Assembly: GCF_029894425.1 (NCBI RefSeq)
Contig: NZ_JARXYJ010000001.1
Location: 2,480,001 to 2,544,000 of the forward strand
Source: Streptomyces sp. SAI-127
GTDB lineage: Bacteria > Actinomycetota > Actinomycetes > Streptomycetales > Streptomycetaceae
DNA: 64,000 nucleotides
Direction of reading: 5' to 3'
Under the pieces are notes generated by a model, which did no database searches, was not told where the DNA came from, and was given only the letters and a program-made list of their open reading frames with translations. This document shows, piece after piece, positions 37,120 to 44,706 of this stretch. How positions within the stretch are numbered: position 1 is the first letter of the stretch; every line of letters starts with the position of its first letter. A program made the position numbers and the translations under genes.

Positions 37120-38394
37120 TCACCCCAGCGTTCGGCGAGTTCGGGGAGCGGCCAACTCTTCAGCCAGACAGTGCTGTTCGGCGCCCGGCAGCCGCAGACG
37201 GCCCGCCAACCTGCGGCCCAAGGCCTGGCTCGGCGCTTCGACGCAACGGTGGGTCAGAAGGCAGACGGGCAACAGCGCCGCGAAGAAGGCCACTTCGAGC
37301 ACGAGGCTGTCCTGCCGGCGCCGGCCGACCGTGCCGTCGATCACCGCCAGCAGGACCGGGTGCACCAGATAGACCGAGTAGCTGATCGTTCCCAGTCCGG
37401 TCAGCATCGGCGGTACGCGGCGACCGCGCGACGCCAGTCCGACGGCGAAGGTGAGCACAGCCAGCAGGAACGCGACGATCCAGCCGCGCCGTGCGAAGTG
37501 GTCGTCGGCGGCGGACCAGTACGCACTCCCCACGGCACAGACGACCACCAGGACAGCGGCACCGGCCGTACGTTGCCACGTGCTCTGACCGTTCTCGGCA
37601 CGGTGAACGGCGGTGCCGAGGAACATCACGGCGAGGATCACCAGGCCCTCCCACAGCGGCACCGTGCCATTCAAGGGGACCAGGACGAGCGCCAGCACGC
37701 CGCCCAACACACCCCCGAATCCCCGGAGCCCGGGTGAACCGGCGCTCGCACAGCAGATGGCGAGCCCCATGGCGATCGAAGCGCACACGATCAGCGGGCC
37801 GGTGCCGACCAGGCCGGACAGGGCGGAGGCAGGCAGTGCGGCGCCCGCCGCCACGCTCACGGCGGAGAGCACTGCCAAGGTGACGGCGATCGAGGCGGAC
37901 CGCCGGTGCAGGCGAACCGTGAACAGGGCCACGACCAGCAGGTAGAAGGACATCTCGTAGGAGAGCGTCCACAGGACCAGCAGGAGATTGGGCGTTCCCA
38001 GTAACTCCTGCAGCATCGTGGCGTGGGCGACCACCACGGTGACAGCGCTCTGCCCGCCGAAGTCGTGAAGCTCCGCGACACCCAAGAGGTGAGCGGCGAG
38101 GAGCAGCATGACGACCACCGCCCACAGCGGGTACACACGGAAGATCCGCCCGATCCAGAACGTCCGCACGCAGCCCCGGCGTTCCAGCGACGCGGGGATG
38201 ATGTAGCCGCTCACCAGGAAGAACACCATGATGCCGTAACGGCTGGTGTTGAACTGCGGCATCAACTCCCGCCGGAAGTCCGCCATGAAGGTGTACGAGG
38301 AGTGGTCGAACACCACGACGAGTGCGGCGATACCGCGCAACGCGTCCAGCCAGCCCAGCTTCGCCGGAGGGGGGACGAGGGGTGGGGATTTCAT
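37120..38394 (-). CDS. Acyltransferase-3 family membrane protein
   Basis: 424 residues with about ten membrane helices. The catalytic-type motif is WLDALRGIAALVVVFDHSSY (His31), and later motifs are FFLVSGYIIP and LERRGCVRTFWIGRIFRVYP (family RxxR...YP). ISYSVYLVHPVLLAVIDG near the C-terminus is the second family signature. Members O-acylate surface sugars, peptidoglycan or antibiotics. There is no sugar-biosynthesis gene beside it, so the target is unknown. The C-terminal ~40 residues are hydrophilic and cytosolic. Confidence 0.87.
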   Translation of the reverse strand: MKSPPLVPPPAKLGWLDALRGIAALVVVFDHSSYTFMADFRRELMPQFNTSRYGIMVFFLVSGYIIPASLERRGCVRTFWIGRIFRVYPLWAVVVMLLLAAHLLGVAELHDFGGQSAVTVVVAHATMLQELLGTPNLLLVLWTLSYEMSFYLLVVALFTVRLHRRSASIAVTLAVLSAVSVAAGAALPASALSGLVGTGPLIVCASIAMGLAICCASAGSPGLRGFGGVLGGVLALVLVPLNGTVPLWEGLVILAVMFLGTAVHRAENGQSTWQRTAGAAVLVVVCAVGSAYWSAADDHFARRGWIVAFLLAVLTFAVGLASRGRRVPPMLTGLGTISYSVYLVHPVLLAVIDGTVGRRRQDSLVLEVAFFAALLPVCLLTHRCVEAPSQALGRRLAGRLRLPGAEQHCLAEELAAPRTRRTLG

Positions 38395-38518
38395 GCGTGA
38401 GCGGAGTCCTCTTCGATCAGGCAGGCCCCGGTCGGGGTGCGCTGATCACCGAGTTCACCGGTCGGCGCATTGTTCGGCAGTACCGTTCTGACGGCCGAAC
38501 ATTGAACGGGGTGAAGGT

Positions 38519-41500
38519 GTGGCGGGGCGTCGTGAGGTGCCGCTGGATCCGGCGGCGGGTCCGGTGCAGCGGTTCGCGTTCGAGTTACGCAAGCTGAGGC
38601 TGGAGGCGGACGGGATCACCTACCGGTCGCTGGCGCAGCGGGCGGGCTATTCGGTGACCACGCTGTCGCAGGCCGCGGCGGGCGAGCAGTTGCCGACGCT
38701 CCCGGTGGTGCTGGCCTATGCGGGAGCGTGCGGTGCGGACCTGGCGGAATGGGAGGCCCGTTGGAAGGCGGCGGTGGAGGAGTCCGCCGATGACGGCTCT
38801 CGGGACGACGACGGGGCACTCGCGCCGTATCGAGGTCTCGCACGGTTCGAGACCGGGGACAGCGACCTGTTCTTCGGCCGGGAACAGCTCACCGCGGACC
38901 TGGTCGACCTGCTGGGCCGCCGACGGTTCGCCGCGGTCTTCGGCCCCTCCGGCAGCGGCAAGTCCTCCCTGTTGCGGGCCGGCCTGATACCCGTCCTCCG
39001 GCGCGCTCAGGCGTCGGGCCCGCGCCCGGCCGCGATCCGGATCCTGACACCGGGCGAACGCCCCGCCCGCAGCCACGCGCCGCTCCTCACGCCCGCGATT
39101 CCCCGAGACGGCAACTCCGAGGCGGACACGGTCGTGATCGTCGACCAGTTCGAGGAGGTCTTCACCCTCTGCCACGACGCGGCCGAGCGTGCTCGCTTCA
39201 TCGATCTGTTGCTCACGGCCCGCCGGCCCGAAAGCCGTCTGCGGGTGCTGCTGGCGGTGCGCGGCGACTTCTACGGCCGCTGCGCCGAGCACCGTGAGCT
39301 GGCCGACGCACTGCGCGACGCCAATCTCCTGACCGGAGCGATGAGCCGGACGGAACTGCGCGACGCCGTGGTCAAGCCGGCCACGGCCGCCGGACTGACC
39401 GTGGAACGCGCCCTCACCACCCGGCTGGTCGAAGAGGTCGCCGACGCGCCGGGCGGGCTGCCGCTGCTGTCTCACGCGCTGCTGGAGACCTGGCGTCGCC
39501 GCCGCGGCAAGACACTGACCATGGCGGGGTACGAAGCGGCGGGATGCCTGGACGGCGCGATCGCCAAGACCGCCGAGGACGTCTACGGCCGGTTCACCGA
39601 GGACCAGGCGGCCGCCGCCCGACGGGTGTTGCTGCGCATGGTCGCCCCCGGGGACGGCACGCCCGACACCCGCCGTCCCGTCGAGCGCGCGGAACTCGGC
39701 GACACCGGCCGGGTGGTGGAGGCGCTCACCGGGGCACGGCTGCTCACCCTGGACGGCGACACGGTCGAGATCGCCCACGAGGCACTGCTCACGGCCTGGC
39801 CCCGGCTGCGCGGCTGGATCGAGGAGGACCGCGAACGCCTGCGTGTGCACCGGAACCTGACCGAAGCGGCCCACGCCTGGGAGGAACTCGGCCGGGAGGA
39901 GGGCGCGTTGTACCGGGGAAGCCGGCTCGCCGCCGCCCAGGAACACTTCGGAGGCGCACCGCGCGAGGACCTGAACCACCTGGAACACGCCTACCTCGAC
40001 GCCGGCCGCGATCTCGAGCACAAGGGCCGTCGCCGGTCCCGGCTGGTGCTCACCGCGGTCACCGCCGCCCTGTGCCTCGCCCTCGTCGCCGCCGGCCTCG
40101 CCGTGGGGCAGTGGCAGAGCGCGGTCGCCGCCCAGCACCTGGCCAAGTCCCGGCAACTGGCCGCCCAGTCCGGTGCGTTGCTGGACTCCGACCCCGACCT
40201 CGCGGCACTGCTCGCCGTCCACGCCTACCGGACCAGCCCGACCCGCGAGGCCACCGCCGCCCTGTATGCCGCCGCGGCGCTACCGCTGCGCGAGCGCCTG
40301 ATCGACGGCACCGAGCCCGTGGACGCCACGGCTGTCAGCCCGGACGGACGCACCGTCGCCACCGTCAGCAGAGACGGCAAGGTGCGGATCTGGGAGCTGC
40401 CCGGAGGCCGGCTTCGGCACACGTTCCCCGGCCACGACACCGGCAATGTCGCGGCGTTCAGCCCCGACGGACGCACCCTCGCCGTAGCCACCGGTGGCAT
40501 CATCCGCAGGTGGGATCCGGTCACTGGCAAGCAACTCGGGACCCTCACCCTCCCCGGCGGTTCGGTACGCGGGATCGCCTTCAGCCCTGACGGTCGTACC
40601 GTGGCCGCCGCCTCCGCGACGACCGTACGGGTGTGGGACATGACCACCGGCCGCAAGCGGCGCGGCTTCACCGGACACCCCGACCCGGAGGCGGTCGCCT
40701 TCGGCCCTGACGGACGGACCGTCGCCGCGGTGGGTCTCAGCGGACTCGTGCGGGTGTGGGACGTGGCCACCGGCCGTACCCGGACCGTCGGCGGCGGCCG
40801 AATCGACGGCAGGGTGGTGGCTTTCAGCCCTGACGGACGGACCTACGCGGTGATCCGCACCGGCGGTTCGGTGGAACTGCGGGAGGTGGCCACCGGGATC
40901 GTCCGCCACACCTTCAAGGACGCTGCCGTCGGGATGGACGGGCTGGCCTTCGCCCCCAACGGGCGGACGATCGCCATCCCGAGCCCCGGCGACACGGTAC
41001 GACTGTGGGACACCGCCTCCGGCGCGGCGCGGGCCATCGTGACCGCCGGGCACCACGGACGAGGAACCATGAAGGTGGCCCTCGGTGCGGACGGCCGAAC
41101 CCTGGTCACCAGCAGCAACGGGGACCCTGACGTGCGTGTCCACCGCCTGCCCGCCGATCTCCCGCAGACCACTCTGCCCGGCTCCGCCGACACCTCCATC
41201 GACGACCTGGTCTTCAGCCCGGACGGACAGGCGGTGGCCACGGTCCGCCAAGGGCCGTTCGGCCGGGGGGAGGTACAGCTCTGGGATGCCGGGACCGGCG
41301 ATCGCGAAGCCTCCCTGGCGCTCGACACGGACCCGGCTCCCACAGGCAAGCAGCCGCCCGTCCCGGTTCTTCACCTCGCGGCCGTGGGGTTCGACCCGAC
41401 CGGCCGTGTCCTGGCTGCCAGGTCCGTCAAGAGGGGGGTGATCGAGGTCAGGGACGTCGCCGGGGGCCGACTTCGCCTGAGCCGTGTCCTGGGCGCCGTC

Positions 41501-42214
41501 GACACGGCGGTCTTCAGTCCCGACGGGACACGGCTCGCCGTCGTCGACTGGCAGGGGGCCGTACACCTCTGGAACCTCACCACCGGCACACTGCACACCG
41601 CGGCTCAGCCCGGCCACGGCGGCCCCGTCAGGGGGGTGGCGTTCACCCCGGACGGACGCTCACTCGCCGTCGTGGACATCGAGGCCGGCGGTGATCAGAT
41701 CAGGCTGCTCGACGCCGCGACGGGACGCACCCGGCGCACCATCAAGCCGAGTCCCCAGATCCTGTCGTCCATCGCGTTCAGCCCGGACGGGCACACCCTG
41801 GCCACCGTGAGCGGCAGTCGCGGATCGGTGACGATGTGGGACGCGCGCACCGGCCGGCTCCAGGACAGCTTCCGTGTCGGCGCTGCAGTGGCCTCGCTGA
41901 CCTTCAGCCCGGATGCGCGCACCCTGGCCGCGAGCGGCGCGAGAGGCGTCCAGTTGTGGGACCTCGCCACCGGCCAGACCAGACTCACCCTGCCGACGCG
42001 CTCACCCGAAGCGGTGGTGTTCAGCCCCGACGGACGCACCCTGGCCATCGGCACGGACGGCTCCGTCGGCCTGTGGAGCGTCGACCTGCCCGACCCGGAC
42101 CGCGCGATCCACGACATCTGCGCGGCCGTCGACACCGACCTCACCCCTCCGGAACGGTCCCGCTACCTGCACGACCAGTCCGCGGGAACCGGCTGTCGGC
42201 GGGCCTCGCCCTAG
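38519..42214 (+). CDS. XRE-type HTH / nSTAND NTPase / WD40-repeat protein
   Basis: 1231 residues. Residues 15-85 form an XRE-like helix-turn-helix (ITYRSLAQRAGYSVTTLSQAA). The NTPase begins PYRGLARFETGDSDLFFGRE; Walker A is GPSGSGKSS (142-150), Walker B is VVIVDQFEE (205-213), and the winged-helix tail has EIAHEALLTAWPRLRGWI. One membrane helix (LVLTAVTAALCLALVAAGLA, about 508-530) precedes a stalk and then 14 WD40-like repeats with FSPDGRT and VRLWD motifs (about 600-1190), enough for two seven-blade propellers. STAND proteins are switch-like oligomerising NTPases, and bacterial members serve in signalling and phage defence. No effector domain (nuclease, TIR, protease) is visible. The start is a GTG with GGGGTGAAGG just before it. 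A membrane segment between NTPase and propellers is notable. Confidence 0.85.
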   Translation: MAGRREVPLDPAAGPVQRFAFELRKLRLEADGITYRSLAQRAGYSVTTLSQAAAGEQLPTLPVVLAYAGACGADLAEWEARWKAAVEESADDGSRDDDGALAPYRGLARFETGDSDLFFGREQLTADLVDLLGRRRFAAVFGPSGSGKSSLLRAGLIPVLRRAQASGPRPAAIRILTPGERPARSHAPLLTPAIPRDGNSEADTVVIVDQFEEVFTLCHDAAERARFIDLLLTARRPESRLRVLLAVRGDFYGRCAEHRELADALRDANLLTGAMSRTELRDAVVKPATAAGLTVERALTTRLVEEVADAPGGLPLLSHALLETWRRRRGKTLTMAGYEAAGCLDGAIAKTAEDVYGRFTEDQAAAARRVLLRMVAPGDGTPDTRRPVERAELGDTGRVVEALTGARLLTLDGDTVEIAHEALLTAWPRLRGWIEEDRERLRVHRNLTEAAHAWEELGREEGALYRGSRLAAAQEHFGGAPREDLNHLEHAYLDAGRDLEHKGRRRSRLVLTAVTAALCLALVAAGLAVGQWQSAVAAQHLAKSRQLAAQSGALLDSDPDLAALLAVHAYRTSPTREATAALYAAAALPLRERLIDGTEPVDATAVSPDGRTVATVSRDGKVRIWELPGGRLRHTFPGHDTGNVAAFSPDGRTLAVATGGIIRRWDPVTGKQLGTLTLPGGSVRGIAFSPDGRTVAAASATTVRVWDMTTGRKRRGFTGHPDPEAVAFGPDGRTVAAVGLSGLVRVWDVATGRTRTVGGGRIDGRVVAFSPDGRTYAVIRTGGSVELREVATGIVRHTFKDAAVGMDGLAFAPNGRTIAIPSPGDTVRLWDTASGAARAIVTAGHHGRGTMKVALGADGRTLVTSSNGDPDVRVHRLPADLPQTTLPGSADTSIDDLVFSPDGQAVATVRQGPFGRGEVQLWDAGTGDREASLALDTDPAPTGKQPPVPVLHLAAVGFDPTGRVLAARSVKRGVIEVRDVAGGRLRLSRVLGAVDTAVFSPDGTRLAVVDWQGAVHLWNLTTGTLHTAAQPGHGGPVRGVAFTPDGRSLAVVDIEAGGDQIRLLDAATGRTRRTIKPSPQILSSIAFSPDGHTLATVSGSRGSVTMWDARTGRLQDSFRVGAAVASLTFSPDARTLAASGARGVQLWDLATGQTRLTLPTRSPEAVVFSPDGRTLAIGTDGSVGLWSVDLPDPDRAIHDICAAVDTDLTPPERSRYLHDQSAGTGCRRASP

Positions 42215-42220
42215 GAGGAG

Positions 42221-42661
42221 TCAGTCGGCGCACGACCTCACTCGGAGCTCCGCCCAGACGGTCTTGTACGCCCCGCCCGGCCGGAGTTCGACGCCCCACT
42301 TCTCCGCCAGCGCCTCGACCAGCAGCAGCCCCCGCCCTCCCTCGTCCGCTTCCCGCCCCGGCACCGGCAGCCGGTCCACCCTCGCGTCACTCACCTCCAC
42401 CCGCAGCGACTCCTCGCGCAGCAGCAGTCGTACGCGGAACCCGCGCCCGCTCACCCGACCGTGCCGTACGGCGTTCGCGGCCAACTCGGCGACGACGAGC
42501 GTGACGTCCTCGTTCGGTTCGCCGCCGTGCGCGTAACCCCAGATGTCCATCCGGTTGGCGACGAGCCGCCGGGCCCGCCGGGCACCGGGCGGGGTGCAGG
42601 CGAAGAGCTGGGTGAACGTGCCGACGACGACGGGAGGTTGGAGATCGGTCTCTGCGTGCAT
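42221..42661 (-). CDS. Anti-sigma-factor-like ATP-binding protein (HATPase_c, RsbW/SpoIIAB type)
   Basis: 146 residues. The GHKL ATPase boxes are N: VVAELAANAVRHGRV; G1: VEVSDARVDRLP; G2: GGRGLLLVEALAEKWG. Such small kinases inhibit sigma factors or act in WhiJ/BldB-type developmental cassettes. The ATG at 42661 (MHAETDLQ) is preferred; earlier in-frame codons run into the divergent promoter. It is divergent from the XRE-DUF5753 gene, the standard layout of these streptomycete clusters. Confidence 0.85.
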   Translation of the reverse strand: MHAETDLQPPVVVGTFTQLFACTPPGARRARRLVANRMDIWGYAHGGEPNEDVTLVVAELAANAVRHGRVSGRGFRVRLLLREESLRVEVSDARVDRLPVPGREADEGGRGLLLVEALAEKWGVELRPGGAYKTVWAELRVRSCAD

Positions 42662-42704
42662 GCCCCAACCGTCCCGGGAGGGACGGGAGTCGGCCAGGCA
42701 CGAA

Positions 42705-42730
42705 ACTCGTACGCTGCGGGTTGTACGAGT
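42705..42730. promoter_or_regulatory. Perfect 8-bp inverted repeat between the divergent WhiJ-like genes
   Basis: ACTCGTAC (42705-42712) and GTACGAGT (42723-42730) are separated by 10 bases, in the middle of the 152-base divergent spacer. This is the expected place for the XRE-DUF5753 protein to bind. GTCACGG/CCGTGAC (42729/42758) forms a second, wider repeat. Confidence 0.6.
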
Positions 42731-42813
42731 CACGGAGTGGACAGTGACGGTGACCGTCCGTGACCATGGGTGGTCTGGCGGGGTAGGCACCAGAACACCC
42801 GGGAGTTACCCGT

Positions 42814-43665
42814 ATGACCGACAGCACCATCGAGACCATCGGCATCCAGAACACCGCGAACGAACCCGAACCGTCCGACAGCCTGAAGGCGTTCGGTGAG
42901 GCGCACAAGGCCTTCCGCAGGAGGGCCGGACACACACAGGAGGAGTACGCCCCACTGGTCGGCTATCAGCCGTCCACGGTCGCGTCGATCGAACAGGGCC
43001 GCCGATTCCCCCAACGCCGGTTCGTCGACCGGGCGGAGGAGATCCTGGACGCGTTCGGGGTGCTCAAGGGGGTGTACAAGCACGCGACGCGGGAGAAGGG
43101 GCTGGCTTCGTGGTTCCGCCAGTGGGCCGAGCTGGAGGAGGTGGCGATCAGTCTGTACACGTTCGAGAACCGGTTGGTTCCGGGGTTGTTGCAGACGGAG
43201 GGGTACGCACGGACGTTGTTCCGCGAGCGGGTGCCGGTGCTCACCGACTCGGAGATCGAGGCCCAGGTCACGGCTCGGCTGGCGCGCCAGTCGCTGCTCG
43301 GGGAGCGGCCCAACACGTCGTTCAGTTTCATCGTCGAGGAGCATGTCCTACGGCGGCCGACGGGTGGGGAAGAGGCCATGCGCGAGCAGATCGAGCACCT
43401 GCTGGAGGCCACGGAACCACGCAACGTCGAGTTTCAGGTGATGCCGCTGTCACGTGGCTACCACCCTGGCCTGAACGGGCCCATGCAGCTGCTGGAGACT
43501 CCGGAGAACGAGTGGTTCGCCTACCTCGAAGGCCAGGAGAGCAGCCAGTTCATCGTCAAGCCGCAAACGATCAGCATGCTCCACATGCGCTATGCGAAAC
43601 TTCGCTCACAGGCTCTGACTCCTGAGGACTCCCGGAGCCTGTTGGAGCGGATGCGAGGAGCATGA
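42814..43665 (+). CDS. XRE family regulator with DUF5753 domain (WhiJ-like)
   Basis: 283 residues. The helix-turn-helix is FRRRAGHTQEEYAPLVGYQP then STVASIEQGRRFP (about residues 35-65). The DUF5753 part has FRQWAELEEVAISLYTFENR, LVPGLLQTEGYARTLF and FIVEEHVLRRPTGG, the standard signatures. In S. coelicolor WhiJ and its many paralogues a protein of this kind represses development together with a small DUF397 partner. The next gene overlaps by one base and is exactly such a partner. Confidence 0.92.
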   Translation: MTDSTIETIGIQNTANEPEPSDSLKAFGEAHKAFRRRAGHTQEEYAPLVGYQPSTVASIEQGRRFPQRRFVDRAEEILDAFGVLKGVYKHATREKGLASWFRQWAELEEVAISLYTFENRLVPGLLQTEGYARTLFRERVPVLTDSEIEAQVTARLARQSLLGERPNTSFSFIVEEHVLRRPTGGEEAMREQIEHLLEATEPRNVEFQVMPLSRGYHPGLNGPMQLLETPENEWFAYLEGQESSQFIVKPQTISMLHMRYAKLRSQALTPEDSRSLLERMRGA

Positions 43666-43850
43666 TGAGCACGACTGAACTGGCCTGGTTCAAGAGCAGC
43701 TACAGCGGCGACAGCTCCGGCGACTGCGTCGAAGTGGCCACCGCCCCCACCACCGTCCACGTCCGCGACTCCAAGAACACCACCGGTCCCCAACTCACCC
43801 TCTCCCCCACCACCTGGTCGGAGTTCGTGGCCTTCGCCTCGCGGAGCTGA
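43665..43850 (+). CDS. DUF397 small protein
   Basis: 61 residues: ELAWFKSSYSGDSSGDCVEV then VHVRDSKNTTGPQLTLSPTT and WSEFVAFA. WxKSSYSG and VRDSK are diagnostic of DUF397, which pairs with XRE-DUF5753 proteins. The ATG at 43665 overlaps the regulator's stop (ATGA); the ATG at 43662 would touch the AGGAG at 43656-43660 and is less likely. Confidence 0.92.
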   Translation: MSTTELAWFKSSYSGDSSGDCVEVATAPTTVHVRDSKNTTGPQLTLSPTTWSEFVAFASRS

Positions 43851-43864
43851 CGCAATCTCGGCGC

Positions 43865-44127
43865 GTGCCGGGTCCCGACGTGGCGTGCGCGTTCTACGGC
43901 GACGTGTTCTTCAAGGAGGGCGCGCGCTCGGCGGACGCGCCGCCGTGGGACGAGTACGACGTCGACGAGGACCTCGAGACGGAGTCGCTGGAGCCTTGGT
44001 GGCCGTCCCTCGAAGGGGGTCGATCCGGGCGGTGTCCGGCATCGGCGTCGACGGCGCGCCGCGCGCTCTCAGTGCTGGCCACAAGGGCGCGCTGCACCTC
44101 TGGGGCCTCCGGACCGGCGCCGCGTGA
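43865..44127 (+). pseudogene. Gene debris: hydrolase-like fragment followed by a WD40-repeat fragment
   Basis: Bases 43865-44000 read VACAFYGDVFFKEGARSADA, then DEDLETESLEPWW, which resembles the N-terminal region of a streptomycete alpha/beta-hydrolase-like family. In another frame, 44026-44127 reads RAVSGIGVDGAPRALSAGHK then GALHLWGLRTGAA and a stop, a near-perfect end of one WD40 repeat. Neither piece has a complete domain or a proper start. The WD40 wording differs from the repeats of the large NTPase at 38519, so it came from another protein. I read this as two deletion-joined relics. The rest of the 343-base gap up to 44193 shows nothing coding. Confidence 0.55.
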
Positions 44128-44193
44128 GCACCCTCGCGGACAGAGCGAACACTTTCTCCTCCGGGGGGCCCACGTCCTGCCGGGGCGTCGGGA

Positions 44194-44706
44194 TCAGTGA
44201 TCGGCGCAGCACGGCGTCGGGTCCGGTACCTCGAAGGGGACGAGGGAGCCGTGCGCGGCGGGCATCGCGGTCAGTACGAGGGCGCCGTCCTGCCATTGGG
44301 GCCGTACATGACTTCTCGTCACGATCGGTGTGCCGGGACCGGGTTGGGCGGCTCCACCGAGGACCGTCACACGGTCGATCGCCGAGCGGCCGAGCAGTTC
44401 CTCGATCGTCAGTGTGCCGGTGAGGGACTCGACACCGGGGTAGATCACCGCACGGCCGATCGCGTCCGGGGCGCCGTCGGACACCTCGTGCCCTCGTGCC
44501 GTCAGCCCCTCCAGGGCGGTGCGCAGGAGAGGCGACGACGGCAGGGCGAGGGAGACAGCCACCCGCGGACGGTCCCCGCGCACGAGGTGCGTGCAGCCGA
44601 ACGCGCCCTCGGGAAGGGCGAGTTCGGCAGCCAGCGCGTGGAGCAGGTGATCGGCCGCGCGCAGGTCGCGGATACCCGCGTCCACGGTGAGGACGTACGG
44701 GGTCAC
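44194..44706 (-). CDS. Hypothetical protein coupled to the PHP hydrolase
   Basis: 170 residues from the GTG at 44706, which overlaps the stop of the PHP gene (GTGA). I do not recognise the family. Visible features are VTPYVLTVDAGIRDLRAADH, a long amphipathic helix (LLHALAAELALPEGA), and RPRVAVSLALPSSPLLRTAL; the C-terminus ends DPTPCCADH with a Cys pair and His that could bind metal. There is no signal or membrane segment. Strict translational coupling suggests a functional partnership with the metallohydrolase, although that one is exported and this one is not. Confidence 0.7.
   Translation of the reverse strand: MTPYVLTVDAGIRDLRAADHLLHALAAELALPEGAFGCTHLVRGDRPRVAVSLALPSSPLLRTALEGLTARGHEVSDGAPDAIGRAVIYPGVESLTGTLTIEELLGRSAIDRVTVLGGAAQPGPGTPIVTRSHVRPQWQDGALVLTAMPAAHGSLVPFEVPDPTPCCADH

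Noticed and set aside
43865..44200. An intact 111-codon gene
   Set aside because: Only the first ~45 codons look conserved; the rest is out of frame relative to the WD40 relic, so it is debris.
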